From an uncultured Bacilli bacterium (GTDB lineage Bacteria; Bacillota_I; Bacilli_A; RF39; UBA660): a stretch of 29,557 bases of DNA. Below, in pieces: positions 27,902 through 29,557 of the stretch. A model generated the notes under the pieces. The model saw nothing but the letters and a program-made list of their open reading frames with translations, was not told the origin of the DNA and ran no database searches. The position numbers and the translations under genes are program-made. Numbering within the stretch: position 1 is the stretch's first letter; each line of letters opens with the position of its first letter. Location of the stretch: NCBI GenBank assembly GCA_949440065.1, contig CASRZP010000003.1, positions 1 through 29,557 on the forward strand, in the 5' to 3' direction.

Positions 27902-28138
27902 TCAAAATTCTTCTTGAATATTTTCTACCATTTTAACTTCAGGAATTTCCGCAACAATTGCTTGCTCAATGCCATTTTTTAAAGTGTAGTCCATCATACT
28001 ACAATGGCTACAGGCTCCTAAAAGCTTGACATAAACTATCCCATTTTCGTATTTCACAAATTCTAAATTACCACCTTCATCTATTAGAAATGGGCGAATT
28101 TGATCGATTACTTCAATAATTTTTTCCTCAGTACTCAT
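27902..28138 (-). CDS. NifU C-terminal-domain iron-sulfur protein (Nfu/YutI-like)
   Basis: The start is the ATG at 28138 (MSTEEK), with AGAAAGGAT upstream; the longer frame overlaps the promoter. The 78-residue protein is one NifU_C domain: IRPFLIDEGGNLEFV, then GACSHCSMM with Cys43 and Cys46, which bind a [4Fe-4S] cluster between two subunits, and IPEVKMVENI. It delivers clusters to target enzymes. It is a single-gene transcript with its own promoter and terminator. Confidence 0.92.
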   Translation of the reverse strand: MSTEEKIIEVIDQIRPFLIDEGGNLEFVKYENGIVYVKLLGACSHCSMMDYTLKNGIEQAIVAEIPEVKMVENIQEEF

Positions 28139-28162
28139 AAAATATCCTTTCTTGTTTATAAT

Positions 28163-28192
28163 ATTATAACAACAAATTAATTTATTCAGCAA
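28163..28192 (-). promoter_or_regulatory. Promoter of the NifU-like gene
   Basis: Minus strand: TTGCTG (28192-28187), 18-base spacer, TATAAT (28168-28163) preceded by TGT. Confidence 0.6.
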
Positions 28193-28263
28193 GAATTATC
28201 TAGTAAATTTTAATACAATTTTAACAGATGGTTTACACTGAAATATGAAAACTAGTCACTGCA

Positions 28264-28292
28264 TTGATTAATTTTCAAAAATTTGGTATAAT
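28264..28292 (+). promoter_or_regulatory. Promoter of the S1-domain gene
   Basis: TTGATT (28264-28269), 17-base spacer, TATAAT (28287-28292) preceded by TGG. It covers the start of the longer open frame, so the gene must start at 28312. Confidence 0.7.
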
Positions 28293-28311
28293 ATCCCAAG
28301 AGGGTGCATAT

Positions 28312-28656
28312 ATGGCAAAGTATGAAAAGGATAAAATTGTAACAGGATATGTAACAGGAATTGAAAAATATGGTATTTTTGTTGGATTAGACGAATATTA
28401 CAGTGGACTAATACATATTTCTGAAATATCTAATGGTTACGTTAAAGATATAAACGATTATGTTAATATTGGAGAAACGATCAAAGTTAAAGTTCTGGAA
28501 CATAATGATGAAATATATCAAGTAAAATTAAGTATAAAAGATATCGATTATCGTATGAACAAAAAAAGAAGGAATCAAATTATAGAAACACCTAAAGGAT
28601 TCACTACATTAGCTAATAATTTAGAGCGTTGGATACACGAAAAGAAAAAAAAATAA
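28312..28656 (+). CDS. S1 RNA-binding domain protein (YugI/GSP13-like)
   Basis: 114 residues from the ATG at 28312, with AGAGGGTG upstream. One S1 domain (about 6-77) shows the typical GYVTGIEKYGIFVGLDEYYSG, LIHISEIS and GETIKVKVLEHN strands, followed by a basic helical tail ending in a Lys run. Relatives such as YugI bind the small ribosomal subunit or act as general stress proteins; which applies here is unknown. Confidence 0.88.
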   Translation: MAKYEKDKIVTGYVTGIEKYGIFVGLDEYYSGLIHISEISNGYVKDINDYVNIGETIKVKVLEHNDEIYQVKLSIKDIDYRMNKKRRNQIIETPKGFTTLANNLERWIHEKKKK

Positions 28657-28672
28657 CTTTTTTCTCTAATTG

Positions 28673-28703
28673 TATTGACAAAGAATGAAAAATCGGGTAT
28701 ATT
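28673..28703 (+). promoter_or_regulatory. Promoter of the tRNA cluster
   Basis: TTGACA near 28674, about 18 bases, TATATT (28698-28703), ending some 22 bases before tRNA-Val. Confidence 0.65.
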
Positions 28704-28725
28704 TGAATACGTCAACCTGATAAGC

Positions 28726-28802
28726 GGGCGATTAGCTCAGTTGGTTAGAGCACCTGCCTTACAAGCAGGGGGTCGTAGGTTCGAGTCCTACATCGCCCAC
28801 CA
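28726..28802 (+). tRNA. tRNA-Val(TAC)
   Basis: 77 bases with encoded CCA; acceptor GGGCGAT with ATCGCCC; anticodon loop CTTACAA. Confidence 0.97.
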
Positions 28803-28808
28803 TTATGT

Positions 28809-28884
28809 GCCGAAATAGCTCAATTGGTAGAGCAATTGATTTGTAATCAATAGGTTACGGGTTCAATTCCTGTTTTCGGCACCA
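28809..28884 (+). tRNA. tRNA-Thr(TGT)
   Basis: 76 bases with encoded CCA; acceptor GCCGAAA with TTTCGGC; anticodon loop TTTGTAA. Confidence 0.97.
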
Positions 28885-28891
28885 TTTTTTT

Positions 28892-28976
28892 GGAGAGGTA
28901 GCGAAGAGGCTAAACGCGACAGACTGTAAATCTGTTCCCTTTGGGTTCGATGGTTCGAAACCATCTCTCTCCACCA
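28892..28976 (+). tRNA. tRNA-Tyr(GTA)
   Basis: 85 bases with encoded CCA and a long variable arm; anticodon loop CTGTAAA. GTA is one of the four queuosine-modified anticodons, so it is a substrate of the pathway to which queA belongs. Confidence 0.97.
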
Positions 28977-28983
28977 CTTATAC

Positions 28984-29058
28984 TGCCTCGTAGCCAAGTG
29001 GTAAGGCATCAGACTTTGACTCTGACATGCGCTAGTTCGAATCTAGCCGAGGCAGCCA
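28984..29058 (+). tRNA. tRNA-Gln(TTG)
   Basis: 75 bases with encoded CCA; acceptor TGCCTCG with CGAGGCA; anticodon loop CTTTGAC. Confidence 0.97.
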
Positions 29059-29067
29059 TTTATAGAT

Positions 29068-29143
29068 GATCTGTTAGCTCAGTTGGTAGAGCATTTGACT
29101 TTTAATCAAAGGGTCATGAGTTCAAATCTCATACAGATCACCA
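29068..29143 (+). tRNA. tRNA-Lys(TTT)
   Basis: 76 bases with encoded CCA; acceptor GATCTGT with ACAGATC; anticodon loop CTTTTAA. Confidence 0.97.
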
Positions 29144-29156
29144 TTTTTAGTTAATG

Positions 29157-29180
29157 AAGGACTTAAATTAAGTCCTTTTT
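29157..29180 (+). terminator. Terminator of the first tRNA operon
   Basis: AAGGACTT and AAGTCCTT around a 5-base loop, followed by T. Confidence 0.85.
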
Positions 29181-29251
29181 CCTTAAAAAATTGCATAGAC
29201 TATATAAAAAAGAAATTTTTTGTCAAAAAAGTATTGCAAAATTAAGAGAAA

Positions 29252-29257
29252 TATAAT
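29252..29257 (+). promoter_or_regulatory. -10 of the second tRNA operon
   Basis: TATAAT 33 bases before tRNA-Leu. The best -35 (GTATTG or TTGCAA, around 29231-29239) is poorly spaced. Confidence 0.5.
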
Positions 29258-29289
29258 ACAATTAAAAAGTCTTAATTAATTAAAAACTT

Positions 29290-29378
29290 GCCTGAGTGGC
29301 GGAATAGGTAGACGCACAGGACTTAAAATCCTGCGAGAATCAACCCTCGTACCGGTTCAATTCCGGTCTCAGGCACCA
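29290..29378 (+). tRNA. tRNA-Leu(TAA)
   Basis: 89 bases with encoded CCA and a long variable arm; acceptor GCCTGAG with CTCAGGC; anticodon loop CTTAAAA. Confidence 0.97.
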
Positions 29379-29382
29379 TTAC

Positions 29383-29476
29383 GGAGGAATACCCAAGTCC
29401 GGTTGAAGGGATCAGTCTTGAAAACTGAGAGGTCATGTTAAGTGGCGCAGGGGTTCGAATCCCTTTTCCTCCGCCA
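29383..29476 (+). tRNA. tRNA-Ser(TGA)
   Basis: 94 bases with encoded CCA and a long variable arm; acceptor GGAGGAA with TTCCTCC; anticodon loop CTTGAAA; discriminator G as expected for Ser. Confidence 0.97.
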
Positions 29477-29506
29477 TCTTTTTATGAGAAAGTGTTCTCA
29501 ATACAT

Positions 29507-29557
29507 CGCGGGATGGAGCAGCTCGGTAGCTCGTTGGGCTCATAACCCAGAGGTCAG
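29507..29557 (+). tRNA. Initiator tRNA-fMet(CAT), cut by the window edge
   Basis: The first 51 bases are present. It starts CGCGGGA, so position 1 is the C typical of initiator tRNAs. The anticodon stem GGGCTCATAACCC has the three G-C pairs that mark tRNA-fMet. Confidence 0.93.

Noticed and set aside
1..29557. CRISPR array or rRNA genes
   Set aside because: No regularly spaced repeats and no rRNA-like sequence were seen on either strand.

Overview
The window is AT-rich, uses UGA as a stop codon and codes Trp with UGG. Its gene content is that of a low-GC Bacillota, most likely an uncultured member of the Bacilli/Erysipelotrichia-like lineages. Supporting genes are ruvAB-queA, rplU-prp-rpmA with a cleavable L27 extension, RNase J2, RNase III, radC-mreCD, and spore-type genes (SpoIVFA/SpoIVFB, a SpoIIB-position SPOR protein and a PdaA-like deacetylase). 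It therefore looks like a walled bacterium of sporulating ancestry, not a mycoplasma. No name finer than this can be given from the sequence alone.

Layout. (1) 1-5833, minus strand: the start of one exported protein, then the ruvA-ruvB-unknown-PPC-queA operon, then a larger exported paralog (4279-5625). The paralog's leader holds a short ORF with an 11-G tract followed by a terminator-like hairpin. (2) 5878-6210: a compact unit with a 25-residue hydrophobic peptide, a convergent antisense promoter, an antisense terminator and paired 5'/3' ends. It is a candidate type I toxin-antitoxin locus. (3) 6246-9816, minus: rplU-prp-rpmA with an L21-type leader, RNase J2 and RNase III. (4) 9891-18282: a ZnuA-like lipoprotein lacking the metal-binding histidines, an AlkD-like protein, an ABC exporter pair, a lone HerA-like ATPase, a PdaA-like polysaccharide deacetylase, two small membrane or secreted proteins and a thioredoxin-like lipoprotein.

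(5) 18358-23872: a complete-looking filamentous phage (inovirus) provirus of about 5.5 kb in the 3' end of tRNA-Ala(TGC), bounded by an 18-bp direct repeat. Gene order is small ORF, small ORF, major coat, structured terminator, small membrane protein, two unknowns, pIII-like adsorption protein, pVI-like protein, Zot-type assembly ATPase, hairpin-rich origin region, Rep, integrase. Its Rep is of the pMV158/pE194 RepB plasmid type, and just upstream lies a hairpin carrying the pMV158-type nick sequence TACTACG/AC. Replication thus appears plasmid-derived and the virion genes phage-derived.

(6) 23991-28138, minus: nfu-type protein, SPOR protein, radC, mreC, mreD, spoIVFA, spoIVFB. This matches the Bacillus subtilis spoIIB-radC-mre-spoIVF-rplU-prp-rpmA order, except that mreB and minCD are absent and the rplU part lies 17 kb away. 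(7) 28312-29557, plus: an S1-domain protein and a tRNA cluster Val-Thr-Tyr-Gln-Lys-(terminator)-Leu-Ser-fMet (the last cut by the window edge).

Promoters were read by eye as -35/-10 hexamers. Many are of the extended -10 type (TGnTATAAT), which seems usual for this genome.
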